Positions 8,719-17,701 of a stretch of DNA of 64,000 nt are shown piece after piece. The stretch spans positions 558,001 through 622,000 of the forward strand of contig NZ_UHHW01000002.1 of NCBI RefSeq assembly GCF_900460345.1. The letters run 5' to 3'. The first letter of the stretch is position 1; the number at the start of each line of letters is the position of its first letter. The translations under genes were made by a program, and so were the position numbers. Source of the stretch: Trueperella pyogenes. Its GTDB lineage: Bacteria > Actinomycetota > Actinomycetes > Actinomycetales > Actinomycetaceae. Below the pieces are notes generated by a model, which was not told the origin of the DNA, did not search any database, and worked only from the letters and a program-made list of their open reading frames with translations.

Positions 8719-9159
8719 GTGCGCACTTTTACACCGAAGCCCGGAGACATCGAGAAGAAGTGGTACGTCATCGACGCCACCGATGTCGTCCTCGGCCGAC
8801 TGGCAGCCCAGGTTGCCCCTCTGCTACGTGGGAAGCACAAGCCGACTTTCGCTCCCAACGTTGACACCGGTGACTTCGTCATCGTCATCAATGCAGACAA
8901 GGTCGCTCTGACCGGCATGAAGCACACGCAGAAGATGGCCTACCGTCACTCCGGCTTCCCGGGGGGCCTCAAGGCAACCTCCTACGCCGAGCTTCTCGAG
9001 GAGAATCCCGAGCGCGCCGTCTACAAGGCCGTCGCCGGCATGCTCCCCAAGGGAACCCTCGGACGTCAGCAGCTGTCCAAGCTCAAGATCTACCGTGGCG
9101 CAGAGCACCCGCATTCCGCTCAAAAGCCCGAAGTTTACGAGCTCAAGGCTGCCAAGTAA
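8719..9159 (+). CDS. rplM: 50S ribosomal protein L13
   Basis: A 146-aa protein with the L13 landmarks [17 protein letters not shown] near the N-terminus, '[19 protein letters not shown]', and '[20 protein letters not shown]' near the C-terminus. It is an early-assembly protein of the large subunit. Start is GTG at 8719. It is followed after 33 bp by rpsI, the conserved bacterial pair. Confidence 0.98.
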   Translation: MRTFTPKPGDIEKKWYVIDATDVVLGRLAAQVAPLLRGKHKPTFAPNVDTGDFVIVINADKVALTGMKHTQKMAYRHSGFPGGLKATSYAELLEENPERAVYKAVAGMLPKGTLGRQQLSKLKIYRGAEHPHSAQKPEVYELKAAK

Positions 9160-9192
9160 CCCCCTGGCCAGAATTTTTACCTAAGGAGAACC

Positions 9193-9678
9193 GTGGCAGA
9201 GACCACCGTCGAAACTGAAGAGCTCGAGGAACTGAGCTCATACACCACCGAGACTGCCGAAGAGCAGACCGGCCAGGGTACTTCCCTGACTGCTCCGGGT
9301 GCAGGCCTTGGCCGCCGTAAGGAAGCAATTGCGCGCGTCCGTCTCGTCCCCGGCACCGGCCAGTGGACCATCAACGGCCGCACGCTTGAGGACTACTTCC
9401 CGAACAAGCTGCACCAGCAGCTCGTGAATGATCCGTTCACTCTCCTCGATCTCAAGGGTCGCTTCGATGTCATCGCCCGTATTCACGGCGGCGGCACCGG
9501 AGGCCAGGCCGGCGCGTTGCGCCTTGGCATTTCGCGCGCCCTCAACGAGATTGACCGTGAGGCCAACCGTCCGGCGCTGAAGAAGGCCGGATTCCTCACC
9601 CGTGATGCTCGCGCCGTCGAGCGTAAGAAGGCCGGCCTGAAGAAGGCACGCAAGGCCTCGCAGTTCTCGAAGCGTTAA
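9193..9678 (+). CDS. rpsI: 30S ribosomal protein S9
   Basis: A 161-aa protein. Residues 1-32 are an acidic, low-complexity extension, common in actinobacterial S9. The conserved body starts at '[17 protein letters not shown]' and ends in the basic tail [12 protein letters not shown], which reaches the P-site tRNA. The GTG start has AAGGAG six bases upstream. A large palindromic structure follows 22 bp after the stop and may end the transcript. Confidence 0.98.
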   Translation: MAETTVETEELEELSSYTTETAEEQTGQGTSLTAPGAGLGRRKEAIARVRLVPGTGQWTINGRTLEDYFPNKLHQQLVNDPFTLLDLKGRFDVIARIHGGGTGGQAGALRLGISRALNEIDREANRPALKKAGFLTRDARAVERKKAGLKKARKASQFSKR

Positions 9679-9699
9679 GCTTACCGAACTTTGGAAGGC

Positions 9700-9782
9700 T
9701 CCGCCCGATTCTGAGCTGCTCCCCATTAGTTGGACTGAGAAATTAGATACCTACTGATGGGGAGCAGTTCATTTCGGGCGGA
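9700..9782. repeat. Palindromic IS3-end-like mini-element, copy 1
   Basis: GATTCTGAGCTGCTCCCC (9707-9724), a 34-base loop (9725-9758) and GGGGAGCAGTTCAT (9759-9772) make a long hairpin. Flanking TCCGCCCGA and TCGGGCGGA extend the stem. The arm core TGAACTGCTCCCC followed by TTAGTTGGAC resembles terminal inverted repeats of IS150-group (IS3 family) insertion sequences, but there is no transposase, so this looks like a MITE or a solo pair of IS ends. A second copy lies at 61473-61538 with the loop in opposite orientation. Its place after rpsI means it may now serve as a terminator. Confidence 0.6.
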
Positions 9783-9806
9783 CTTCGTTTTTCCCGCCCC
9801 CGCATT

Positions 9807-9883
9807 CCGACAGTTCTTTTGAATATAGGCTCTACCAGGCCCATATATGAATCGGTAGCCGGTATTTTCAAAAGAACTGTCGG
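9807..9883. repeat. 77-bp palindromic element (family A/B/C, intact copy)
   Basis: Perfect 17-bp arms, CCGACAGTTCTTTTGAA and its complement, flank a 43-base centre that has its own GGCTcTACC/GGTAGCC pairing. Related arms occur at 2813-2829 and 61848-61871. The three copies lie in separate intergenic regions, as expected of a dispersed non-autonomous repeat. No coding capacity is visible. Confidence 0.6.
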
Positions 9884-10169
9884 CAAATGGGAAGCGAGCA
9901 CCGGCCTGCGGCCTGACACCTGAAAAGTCCGATCGGCTCGTGCGCTGGCATCGAAAACTCGGATTTGGGCGTTAATCATCAAGTGCTAACCCGGCCCGCT
10001 TGCACGGATGCTGTCTACCCGCTCCGCCCGCCGTGGAGGCACGCAGCTGATTCGTCCGACAACGTGCCTATCTCACTAAAGCCAGCGGCCAGCGTCGTTC
10101 GATGCGAAGAAGTGGCGTGAGATAATCAGGAAGTTGAGCCCGCATACGCGGAATTAAAGGAGAAAACCG

Positions 10170-11498
10170 ATGGCTCGTTTATTTGGTACTGACGGCGTAC
10201 GTGGCCTTGCGAATCGTGAGATCACGCCGGAGTTTGCGCTCCAGCTCGGGCAGGCAGCGGCGCGCGTCCTAGCTGAGGATGCTACGGGTCGCCCCAAGGC
10301 CATTATCGGCCGCGATACACGGCAATCTTCGCCTATGCTCTCGCACGCGGTGGGGGCGGGGCTTGCCTCGGCGGGTGTGGACGTTGAGCACGTGCGGGAA
10401 ATTCCCACGCCCGGCATCGCCTACCTGACCTCTGCCCGTGGCTACGACCTCGGCGTCATGATCTCGGCATCCCACAACGCCATGCCGGACAACGGGATCA
10501 AGTTCATCAACGCCAACGGTTTTAAGCTCGACGACGCCATCGAAGACCGCATTGAAGCGAACCTGGCTGCAGACTGGGATCGCCCGGTGGGTGCAGAAGT
10601 TGGCTGGATTGACGAGTCCGCGGCCGTCTCTGATCGCCACTACATGGACCACTTGGTCTCAATCGGCGCTGACCTGTCCGGGCTCTCTGTGGTTTTGGAC
10701 TGTGCAAATGGCGCGGCATCGCACGTGGCGCCGAAGGTCTTCCAGGAGCTCGGGGCGGACGTCGTCGTCATTAACGCCAGCCCCGACGGGCGCAATATCA
10801 ACCGCAACGCCGGATCGACCCACCCCTACCGGCTCCAGCAGATGGTCAAGGCCGCCGACGCCGATATGGGCTTCGCCTTCGACGGCGACGCCGATCGCTG
10901 CCTGGCCGTCGATACTAGTGGCAAGCTGGTCAACGGCGACGCGATCATGGGGCTACTGGCCCAATCAATGCAGGAAAAGGGCGAGCTGGCTGGCAACACG
11001 CTGGTTATCACCGTCATGTCCAACCTCGGCTTGCGCCTTGCCCTTGACGAAAAGGGAATTGGTTACACCGTGACCGGCGTGGGGGACCGCTACGTGCTCG
11101 AGGAGATGCTGGCCAAGGGATATGTGCTCGGTGGAGAGCAGTCTGGTCACGTCATCAATCTCAACCATGCGACGACGGGCGATGGCACGTTGACCGGCAT
11201 TCTCGTCGCCTCGGAAATTGCCCGCCGAGGTGAGCCTCTGCACGAAGCCACCAAGTGGGTAGAAGAACTGCCGCAACGTCTCATTAATGTGCCCAACGTG
11301 GACAAGAACCGAACCGGCGAGATCGCGCGGGAGGTAGCTGCCGCAGAAGCCGAGCTCGGCGACACTGGCCGCGTTCTTTTGCGCGCCTCGGGCACGGAAC
11401 CGCTTGTGCGTGTCATGGTCGAGGCGAAGACTCAAGAGCAGACGGATCGGATAGCGGAAAATCTGGCTGCCGTGGTGGCGGATAAGCTCGCGTTGTAG
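10170..11498 (+). CDS. glmM: Phosphoglucosamine mutase
   Basis: This 442-aa enzyme converts glucosamine-6-phosphate to glucosamine-1-phosphate for UDP-GlcNAc and peptidoglycan. The N-terminus MARLFGTDGVRG is diagnostic. The active-site serine loop is ISASHNAMPDNG, with Ser101 as the phosphorylated residue; the metal loop is FDGDADR, and the C-terminal phosphate loop is RASGTEPLVRVMVE. Length fits the family. glmS, which supplies its substrate, lies 1.1 kb downstream beyond the divergent coaA. An AAGGAG precedes the ATG. Confidence 0.97.
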   Translation: MARLFGTDGVRGLANREITPEFALQLGQAAARVLAEDATGRPKAIIGRDTRQSSPMLSHAVGAGLASAGVDVEHVREIPTPGIAYLTSARGYDLGVMISASHNAMPDNGIKFINANGFKLDDAIEDRIEANLAADWDRPVGAEVGWIDESAAVSDRHYMDHLVSIGADLSGLSVVLDCANGAASHVAPKVFQELGADVVVINASPDGRNINRNAGSTHPYRLQQMVKAADADMGFAFDGDADRCLAVDTSGKLVNGDAIMGLLAQSMQEKGELAGNTLVITVMSNLGLRLALDEKGIGYTVTGVGDRYVLEEMLAKGYVLGGEQSGHVINLNHATTGDGTLTGILVASEIARRGEPLHEATKWVEELPQRLINVPNVDKNRTGEIAREVAAAEAELGDTGRVLLRASGTEPLVRVMVEAKTQEQTDRIAENLAAVVADKLAL

Positions 11499-11544
11499 CC
11501 TTGCTCGCAGGTAACTGTGCAGATCCCGGCCTCGGACTCAGCGG

Positions 11545-12480
11545 CTAGATCTTGCGCAGTTTGATTTCTTCGATGCGGTGATTTTTGCCTTTGGACAACG
11601 TGACCGTTGCGCGCGAGCGCGTCGGGGCGATGTTTTCGCGCAGATTGGGCAGGTTAATAGATGACCAGATCTGGCGGGCGGTCGCCTCGGCCTCCTCGTC
11701 GGTGAGGTTGGCATAGCTGCGGAAGAACGAGTCCTTGTGCGAGAAGGCTGTGTGGCGGAGCGAACGGAAGCGCGAAATGTACCATTCCTCGAGGTCGGCC
11801 TCGTCGGCGTCGAGGTAGATGGAGAAGTCAAAGTAGTCCGAGACGGCGAGTTGCTGACTCGAGTCGGTGCGTGCCGGCTGAAGGACGTTGAGCCCCTCCA
11901 CGATGAGGATGTCCGGCTTGTTGACGACGATCTTTTCGCCGGGAACGATGTCGTAGGTGATGTGGTCGTACACTGGCACTTCGATAGCGCTATCGCCAGA
12001 TTTGACCCGTTGGAGGAAATCCAACAAAGCGCGCCGGTCATATGATTCGGGAAAGCCTTTGCGGCCCATGATGCCATGCTCGGCGAGTACGGCGTTGGGG
12101 TAGAGGAAGCCGTCGGTAGGCACCAATTCCACGTTGGGGGTATGCGGCCAGCGCGAAAGGAGCTCGCGCAGGAGTCGTGCGGCTGTCGATTTGCCCACGG
12201 CTACGGATCCTGCGATGCCTACGATCCATGGGGTGCGTTCGGCTTGTCTGCCGTAAAATCCGCTTGTTTTTTTCAGTAGCTCGCCGGTACAGGTGGAGTA
12301 GGTTTGCATCAGTGCAGACAGCGGGCGGTAGATGGCGTCCGCTTCGGACAGGTCGATGGGGTCGCCGAGGGAGGAGATCCGATCCAGGTCGTGCTGCGTC
12401 AGCGGCAGTGGGGCGTTGGCTGCGAGTTCGGCCCACTCGTCGTGGGTGAAGGTGACGTACGGCGATAGGGCGTGTTCCAT
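11545..12480 (-). CDS. coaA: Type I pantothenate kinase
   Basis: A 311-aa P-loop kinase that phosphorylates pantothenate, the first step of coenzyme A synthesis. The Walker A motif GSVAVGKST occupies residues 91-99, and 'VPTDGFLYPNAVL' and 'FPESYDRRALL' match the CoaA family. Length matches the usual 310-316 aa. It lies between glmM and glmS on the opposite strand. It starts 136 bp from glmS, so the two share a divergent promoter region. Confidence 0.96.
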   Translation of the reverse strand: MEHALSPYVTFTHDEWAELAANAPLPLTQHDLDRISSLGDPIDLSEADAIYRPLSALMQTYSTCTGELLKKTSGFYGRQAERTPWIVGIAGSVAVGKSTAARLLRELLSRWPHTPNVELVPTDGFLYPNAVLAEHGIMGRKGFPESYDRRALLDFLQRVKSGDSAIEVPVYDHITYDIVPGEKIVVNKPDILIVEGLNVLQPARTDSSQQLAVSDYFDFSIYLDADEADLEEWYISRFRSLRHTAFSHKDSFFRSYANLTDEEAEATARQIWSSINLPNLRENIAPTRSRATVTLSKGKNHRIEEIKLRKI

Positions 12481-12616
12481 CCTTCAAGTGTGCCAACATT
12501 GGCGCACTTTCGCATGCCAGCGCCGCGGTAGGCACACGACGTCGAAACTGGTAGGACCTATCTCCCACGGCGAATGTCTTTTCGCAGATGGGTGTGACGG
12601 TGTAGATTCTTTTTCC

Positions 12617-14464
12617 ATGTGTGGAATCGTTGGATACATTTCAGCTAAGGCCTGCCGAACGCCGCTTAACGCCGTCCTCGAAGGTCTGACTCGACTCGAA
12701 TACCGTGGCTACGACTCGGCCGGCGTAGCGCTGGTGGGGGAGAGCATCACCACGGTGAAGAAGGCCGGTCGCGTGGCCAACTTGGAACAGGAGCTGTGTA
12801 ATCGGGGTGTCCCCGACGCCGTCGCCGCCATTGGACACACGCGGTGGGCGACACACGGCTCGCCTTCGGATGCGAACGCCCACCCGCACGTCTCGCCCGA
12901 TGGATCTGTGGCGATCGTCCATAACGGGATTATCGAGAACCACGCCGCGCTGCGTGCTGAGCTGGCCGCTCGCGGTGCTACCTTTGCCTCCGAGACAGAT
13001 TCGGAGATCATCGCCCATCTGCTCGCACCTCTCGTGGCTGCTCACGGTGACCTCACCGTCGCAATGCGCGAGGTGGTCGCCCGCTTAGAGGGTTCGTTCG
13101 CGATTGTTGCGGTGGCCGCAGCCCAGCCTGACCGCGTGGTGGCGGCGCGGCGCAACTCCCCGCTCGTCGTTGGCATCGGCGAGGGAGAGAACTTCCTCGG
13201 CTCGGACGTGGCCGCGTTCGTGGGTCGCACCCGCACAGCGCTCGCGATTGGCCAGGACCAGATAGTGACCGTGTGGGCGGACAAGGTGGAGGTCACTGAC
13301 TTCCTCGGCGTGCCCGTGGATAACGAGGTCTACGACGTGGATTGGAACGTGGAGACCGCCGTGACCGGCGGGTATGCCACCTTTATGGACAAGGAGATCC
13401 ACGAACAGCCTACTGCCGTGGAGGAGACACTGCGCGGGCGTCTTCAGGGTGGCCGTCTCACCTTGGACGAGTTGCGCATCCCGGAGTCGGAGTTGCGCGC
13501 AATCGACAAGATCATCGTGGTGGCCTGTGGCACGGCGGCGTACGCGGGACACGTGGCCAAATACGCCATTGAACACTGGTGCCGTATCCCGGTCGAGGTA
13601 GAGCTCGCGCACGAGTTCCGTTATCGCGACCCGGTGGTGAATTCCAAGACGCTCGTTATCGCAATTTCGCAGTCGGGCGAGACGATGGATACCCTCATGG
13701 CGATTCGTCACGCCGCCGAGCAGGGCTCACGCGTGCTCTCGATTGTGAACACTTACGGTTCGACGATTGCCCGGGAGTCCGACGCCGTCTTGTACACCCA
13801 CGCTGGCCCCGAGGTGGCGGTGGCTTCCACGAAGGCGTTCACCGCGCAGATCGCGGCTTGCTACCTGCTCGGGCTCTACCTGGCTGAGCTGCGTGGAAAT
13901 AAGTTTGCTGACGAGGTCGCATCTTACCTGGGTGAGCTAAGCGCTATGCCTGCGCGGATGGAGAAAGTCCTGGCGCAGGAGGCAGATATTAAGCGGCTGG
14001 CTGCCAGGTTGAAGGACGTGACGTCGGTTCTCTTCCTCGGCCGACACGTGGGCTATCCGGTGGCGCTCGAAGGTGCCCTCAAGCTTAAGGAGCTGGCCTA
14101 CATTCACGCCGAGGGTTTTGCCGCAGGCGAGCTCAAGCACGGTCCGATCGCGCTCGTGGAGGAGGGACTTGCGGTCTTCATCATCGTCCCCACCCCGCGC
14201 CGCGAGATGCTCCACGCGAAGGTCATCTCCAACCTCCACGAAGTGCAGGCGCGTGGCGCCTGCCCGATCGTCATTGCACAGGAGGGGGATTCCTCGGTGG
14301 ACGACATCGACAATGTCTTCCGTGTCCCCGCCGACACTCCGACCCTCATGATGCCTTTGGTCAACGTCATCCCATTGCAGATTTTTGCGTGCGAGTTGGC
14401 GCGGCAGAAGGGACTCGACGTCGATAAACCCAGGAACCTTGCCAAGTCGGTGACGGTCGAGTAG
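12617..14464 (+). CDS. glmS: Glutamine--fructose-6-phosphate aminotransferase (isomerizing)
   Basis: A 615-aa enzyme making glucosamine-6-phosphate from fructose-6-phosphate and glutamine. ATG 12617 gives MCGIVGY, which puts the nucleophilic Cys2 of the glutaminase domain at the mature N-terminus; the longer open frame upstream is not real coding sequence. The N-terminal Ntn domain covers about residues 1-225; two SIS sugar-isomerase domains follow ('VACGTAAYAGHVAKY', 'ISQSGETMDTLMAI'). The C-terminus DKPRNLAKSVTVE is the family's conserved end. No ribozyme-like leader is apparent in the 136-bp upstream gap. Confidence 0.97.
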   Translation: MCGIVGYISAKACRTPLNAVLEGLTRLEYRGYDSAGVALVGESITTVKKAGRVANLEQELCNRGVPDAVAAIGHTRWATHGSPSDANAHPHVSPDGSVAIVHNGIIENHAALRAELAARGATFASETDSEIIAHLLAPLVAAHGDLTVAMREVVARLEGSFAIVAVAAAQPDRVVAARRNSPLVVGIGEGENFLGSDVAAFVGRTRTALAIGQDQIVTVWADKVEVTDFLGVPVDNEVYDVDWNVETAVTGGYATFMDKEIHEQPTAVEETLRGRLQGGRLTLDELRIPESELRAIDKIIVVACGTAAYAGHVAKYAIEHWCRIPVEVELAHEFRYRDPVVNSKTLVIAISQSGETMDTLMAIRHAAEQGSRVLSIVNTYGSTIARESDAVLYTHAGPEVAVASTKAFTAQIAACYLLGLYLAELRGNKFADEVASYLGELSAMPARMEKVLAQEADIKRLAARLKDVTSVLFLGRHVGYPVALEGALKLKELAYIHAEGFAAGELKHGPIALVEEGLAVFIIVPTPRREMLHAKVISNLHEVQARGACPIVIAQEGDSSVDDIDNVFRVPADTPTLMMPLVNVIPLQIFACELARQKGLDVDKPRNLAKSVTVE

Positions 14465-14569
14465 GCAAGACAGGCTACACAAGTGCGGGCGCGCTCGGAG
14501 ATCCGGGCGCGCCTAGCATGTCCGCCACGGCTGGCCACGGGCGTAAAGTAGGAGGGAGGAAGGTGAAGG

Positions 14570-16051
14570 ATGTATCGAGCGTTTAATGCCACGGCTGTGC
14601 GTGGCGCAGAAGAACCGCTGCTCGCGGCCGGCGAGCCCCTCATGGAGCGCGCCGCCTATGCGGTGGCACAGGCCGTGATCCGTACCCGGCCAGCGCCCGG
14701 CGCGCGCATCCTCGCCCTGGTCGGGAAGGGCAACAACGGCGGTGATGCCCTCTTTGCCGCCGCCTACCTCGCCCGCCGGGGCTTCTTCGTCACCGCTGTG
14801 TTCACCGATGCCCATGGCGGCGCTCTGGCCGCCGCTGAGCGAAGTGGGGTCAGACTAGTCAATCTTCCAGACGCCGACCCATCCGACCTGCTTTCGCTCG
14901 CTCGTCGCGCGGAGGTGTGGATAGACGGTCTGCTCGGCATCGGTGCCCGAGGAGGGGCTCGGGAGCCCTACGCCACCTGGATTTCAGCTTTGGTTCAGCA
15001 ACGCGCGGCCATGCCGGTTGCGCCTGTCGTGGTCGCGGTGGACGTCCCCTCGGGCGTCGGGGTCGACGACGCCGACCTCCCAGGCCCGTTTCTCCCCGCT
15101 GACCTGACGGTCGCCACGGGTTGCCTCAAACCCGCTCACCTCTTGCCGCCCGCGCGCTATGCATGTGGGCAGGTCGAGGTGGTCGAATTGGGCATCAAGC
15201 CCGGCGAGCCGCCGGTGGCATGCGAGGTGACCGACGCCGACGTCGCAGACCTATGGCACATTCCTGGGCGCGAGGACCACAAATACACCCGCGGAGTGGT
15301 TGGCTTGGTCACCGGATCGCGCGAGTATCCGGGCGCTGGTGTGCTCAGCGCTGCCGGGGCGCTCGGCGGCGGGCCGGGGATGGTGCGTTATTTGGGCACG
15401 AGCCCGCACGTCGCGCGCGCGTTCCCGGAGGTGGTGCCCGTTACCGGACGAGTCCAGTCCTGGGTGGTCGGCTCGGGGCTGACGGATCTTGACGCTGTCG
15501 CAGGCATAGTGGACCAGGCTATCTCCGAGCGTCTTCCGATAGTGCTCGACGCCGCCGCGATCCGTCTCGTATATGGGCGTGCGCTGCCCGAATCCGTCGT
15601 GCTCACCCCGCATCCGGGGGAATTGGCTGACCTCCTAAGTGCGCACGGCATGGCCTGGGATCGGGCCCGTGTGGAATCCCAGCCGGTCGTGGCCGCAACG
15701 CGGGCGGCTCAGCTGACCGGTGCCACGATCGCCGCGAAGTTCGCCACCACGCTGATCGCCGCCCCGGTCGGTGCCGTGTTCGCCCAGGGGCGCGGGCCTG
15801 GCTGGACTGGCACGGCGGGCGCGGGCGACGTCCTGGCCGGGCTCATGGGGACGATCCTCGCTGCACATGCCGACGCGCTCAGGGAAGAACCCGAACGTAG
15901 CGCGGTTTTGGCCGCCGCCGCGGTACATATCCATCAGCGCGCGGCCGCGCAGGCCGCGGGTACACTAGCCGGGCGCGTCGGCCAACCGATTACCGCCTCG
16001 GACATCGCCCGCGCTCTTCCCTCCACGATTGGCTCGATACTCAATGACTGA
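14570..16051 (+). CDS. nnr: Bifunctional NAD(P)H-hydrate epimerase / ADP-dependent dehydratase
   Basis: A 493-aa two-domain repair enzyme for hydrated NAD(P)H. The N-terminal YjeF_N epimerase domain (about 1-210) has VGKGNNGGDALFAAAYLA. The C-terminal carbohydrate-kinase-like dehydratase domain (about 230-490) has 'LTPHPGELA' and the nucleotide loop TGTAGAGDVLAG. The stop overlaps the start of alr by 8 bp, the first of several overlaps in this cluster. In actinobacteria nnr often precedes alr and tsaE, as here. Confidence 0.93.
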   Translation: MYRAFNATAVRGAEEPLLAAGEPLMERAAYAVAQAVIRTRPAPGARILALVGKGNNGGDALFAAAYLARRGFFVTAVFTDAHGGALAAAERSGVRLVNLPDADPSDLLSLARRAEVWIDGLLGIGARGGAREPYATWISALVQQRAAMPVAPVVVAVDVPSGVGVDDADLPGPFLPADLTVATGCLKPAHLLPPARYACGQVEVVELGIKPGEPPVACEVTDADVADLWHIPGREDHKYTRGVVGLVTGSREYPGAGVLSAAGALGGGPGMVRYLGTSPHVARAFPEVVPVTGRVQSWVVGSGLTDLDAVAGIVDQAISERLPIVLDAAAIRLVYGRALPESVVLTPHPGELADLLSAHGMAWDRARVESQPVVAATRAAQLTGATIAAKFATTLIAAPVGAVFAQGRGPGWTGTAGAGDVLAGLMGTILAAHADALREEPERSAVLAAAAVHIHQRAAAQAAGTLAGRVGQPITASDIARALPSTIGSILND

Positions 16052-17144
16052 TTTTCCTTCTCGCGCCCTTATCTCGCACTCGGCTTTCGTCCACAATCTC
16101 CGTCGCGTCAGGTCGACGACGTCGGCCGAGGTCATGGCCATTGTCAAGGGCAACGCCTACGGGCACGGGTTGGAGCGCATCGCGCGCTGGGCGTGGGAGG
16201 AGGGCGTGCGCTGGTTCGGCGTCGCGCAACTGGCTGAGGCCCTCGAACTGCGCTCTTATCTTCCTCAAGCGCGGATCCTCACGTGGATATACGCCCCCAG
16301 TACCGATCTGACCGAGGCGTTCGCCGCGGATCTCGACCTGTCGATCGGCGCGGTATGGGCACTCGACGCGCTCGCGCACGCGCGCCACGCCAAGGTCCAC
16401 ATTAAGGTCGATACTGGCATGGCTCGCGGTGGATTTACTATGCGTGAGCTGCGCAGCCATGCCGAACGCATCGCGCAGCTGGAGCGAGAGGGCTGCATCG
16501 ACGTCGTTGGCCTGTGGTCCCACCTCGCTCGTGCGGATGAGCCGGATAGCGCAGAAACAGCGCGACAGGTGAAGCGCTTCGAGGAGGCCGCTGGGGTGCT
16601 TGCGCAAGTCGGGGTGATCCCGGAGCGCTTGCATTTGGCGGCATCCGCGGGAACGCTCTGGCACCCGGCTACTCACTACGACATGGTCCGTCCCGGCATC
16701 GCGCTCTACGGGTTGAGCCCAGATCCAGCCGTGCAGACCGCTGCTGAGCTCGGGTTACGACCTGTCATGCAGCTCGAGGCCGACATCATGACCACCCGAG
16801 AGGTGCCAGCCGGCACTGGGATCTCCTACAACCACACGTATACGACGCCGGAGCCGACCCGCCTGGCTGTGGTGCCGCTCGGCTACGCGGACGGGATCGC
16901 CCGATCGGCCTCGAATGCGATGGCTGTGACGGTCAACGGCGTGCGCTGCCCGATTAGGGGAAAGGTCTGCATGGACCAATTCGTCGTGGAGGGACAGGTA
17001 TGCTCGGGGGATGTCGCCGTCCTCTTCGGCGACGCTGCGGCAGGATTTACAACTGCCGACGACTGGGCGGGTGCGACGGCGACGATCGGTTACGAAATCG
17101 TCACCCGTATTGGATCCCACGTCCCTCGCCTAGACGCGCCCTAG
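16044..17144 (+). CDS. alr: Alanine racemase
   Basis: A 366-aa PLP enzyme making D-alanine for peptidoglycan. The PLP lysine is Lys35 in AIVKGNAYGHG (family norm AVVKANAYGHG). The second catalytic base region is GTGISYNHTYTT, and the C-terminal β-domain includes VCMDQFVV. ATG 16044 overlaps the nnr stop and was preferred to a TTG at 16029. The gene is translationally coupled to nnr. Alr supplies D-Ala while GlmM and GlmS supply aminosugars nearby. Confidence 0.95.
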   Translation: MTDFPSRALISHSAFVHNLRRVRSTTSAEVMAIVKGNAYGHGLERIARWAWEEGVRWFGVAQLAEALELRSYLPQARILTWIYAPSTDLTEAFAADLDLSIGAVWALDALAHARHAKVHIKVDTGMARGGFTMRELRSHAERIAQLEREGCIDVVGLWSHLARADEPDSAETARQVKRFEEAAGVLAQVGVIPERLHLAASAGTLWHPATHYDMVRPGIALYGLSPDPAVQTAAELGLRPVMQLEADIMTTREVPAGTGISYNHTYTTPEPTRLAVVPLGYADGIARSASNAMAVTVNGVRCPIRGKVCMDQFVVEGQVCSGDVAVLFGDAAAGFTTADDWAGATATIGYEIVTRIGSHVPRLDAP

Positions 17145-17180
17145 GCCGCTCCGCGTAGAATGTGGGGTGAAAGGACGAGT

Positions 17181-17699
17181 ATGAAGCTTGTAGCACCAAC
17201 TGTTGAAGATATTCACCGTGTAGGCCGCGCACTCGGCGAATCTGCCCAGCCGGGCGACCTCGTCATGCTTAACGGCCCGCTTGGGGCCGGGAAGACAACG
17301 ATGACGCAAGGAATCGCGGACGGGCTCGAGGTCACCGATCACGTCTCCTCGCCCACCTTCGTCATCGCTCAGATTCACCCAGGAAAATACGATCTCGTCC
17401 ACGTCGATGCCTATCGGCTGACGTCGATGGAGGAGCTGGATGCGCTCGATCTCGACACCTCGCTGGCAGATTCTGTGACGGTGGTCGAATGGGGGAGCGG
17501 CAAAGTTGAGGCGCTCACGGGCTCCCGGTTGGAGATCGACATCGAGCGGCCCACCGGCGCTGACGGTGGGCAAGTCGAGCTCGGCGCAGACGAGCCGCGC
17601 ACCCTCACATTCCGCCCCGTTGGCTCGCGTGGCAGCGCCCTCGCCGAGGCGGTATACGCGAAGGTGGCAGACCTCGCCGTAGATAGGCGCGTAGGCTAA
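17181..17699 (+). CDS. tsaE: tRNA t6A threonylcarbamoyladenosine synthesis ATPase TsaE
   Basis: A 172-aa P-loop ATPase needed, with TsaB and TsaD, to make t6A37 in tRNA. Walker A is GPLGAGKTT (residues 32-40); 'SSPTFVIAQ' and 'HVDAYRL' are family signatures, and the VVEWGSG motif is near residue 105. ATG 17181 has AAAGGA at the right distance; an in-frame GTG at 17160 does not. The C-terminal part (about 118-172) is longer than in E. coli TsaE and poorly conserved. Confidence 0.95.
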   Translation: MKLVAPTVEDIHRVGRALGESAQPGDLVMLNGPLGAGKTTMTQGIADGLEVTDHVSSPTFVIAQIHPGKYDLVHVDAYRLTSMEELDALDLDTSLADSVTVVEWGSGKVEALTGSRLEIDIERPTGADGGQVELGADEPRTLTFRPVGSRGSALAEAVYAKVADLAVDRRVG

Positions 17700-17701
17700 C
17701 C

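Noticed and set aside
9979..10169. Possible small RNA or riboswitch before glmM
   Set aside because: No recognisable conserved fold or terminator/antiterminator pair in the sequence.
12481..12616. glmS ribozyme
   Set aside because: The ribozyme is mainly in Firmicutes and needs a conserved core; none of its helices can be built in this 136-bp gap.
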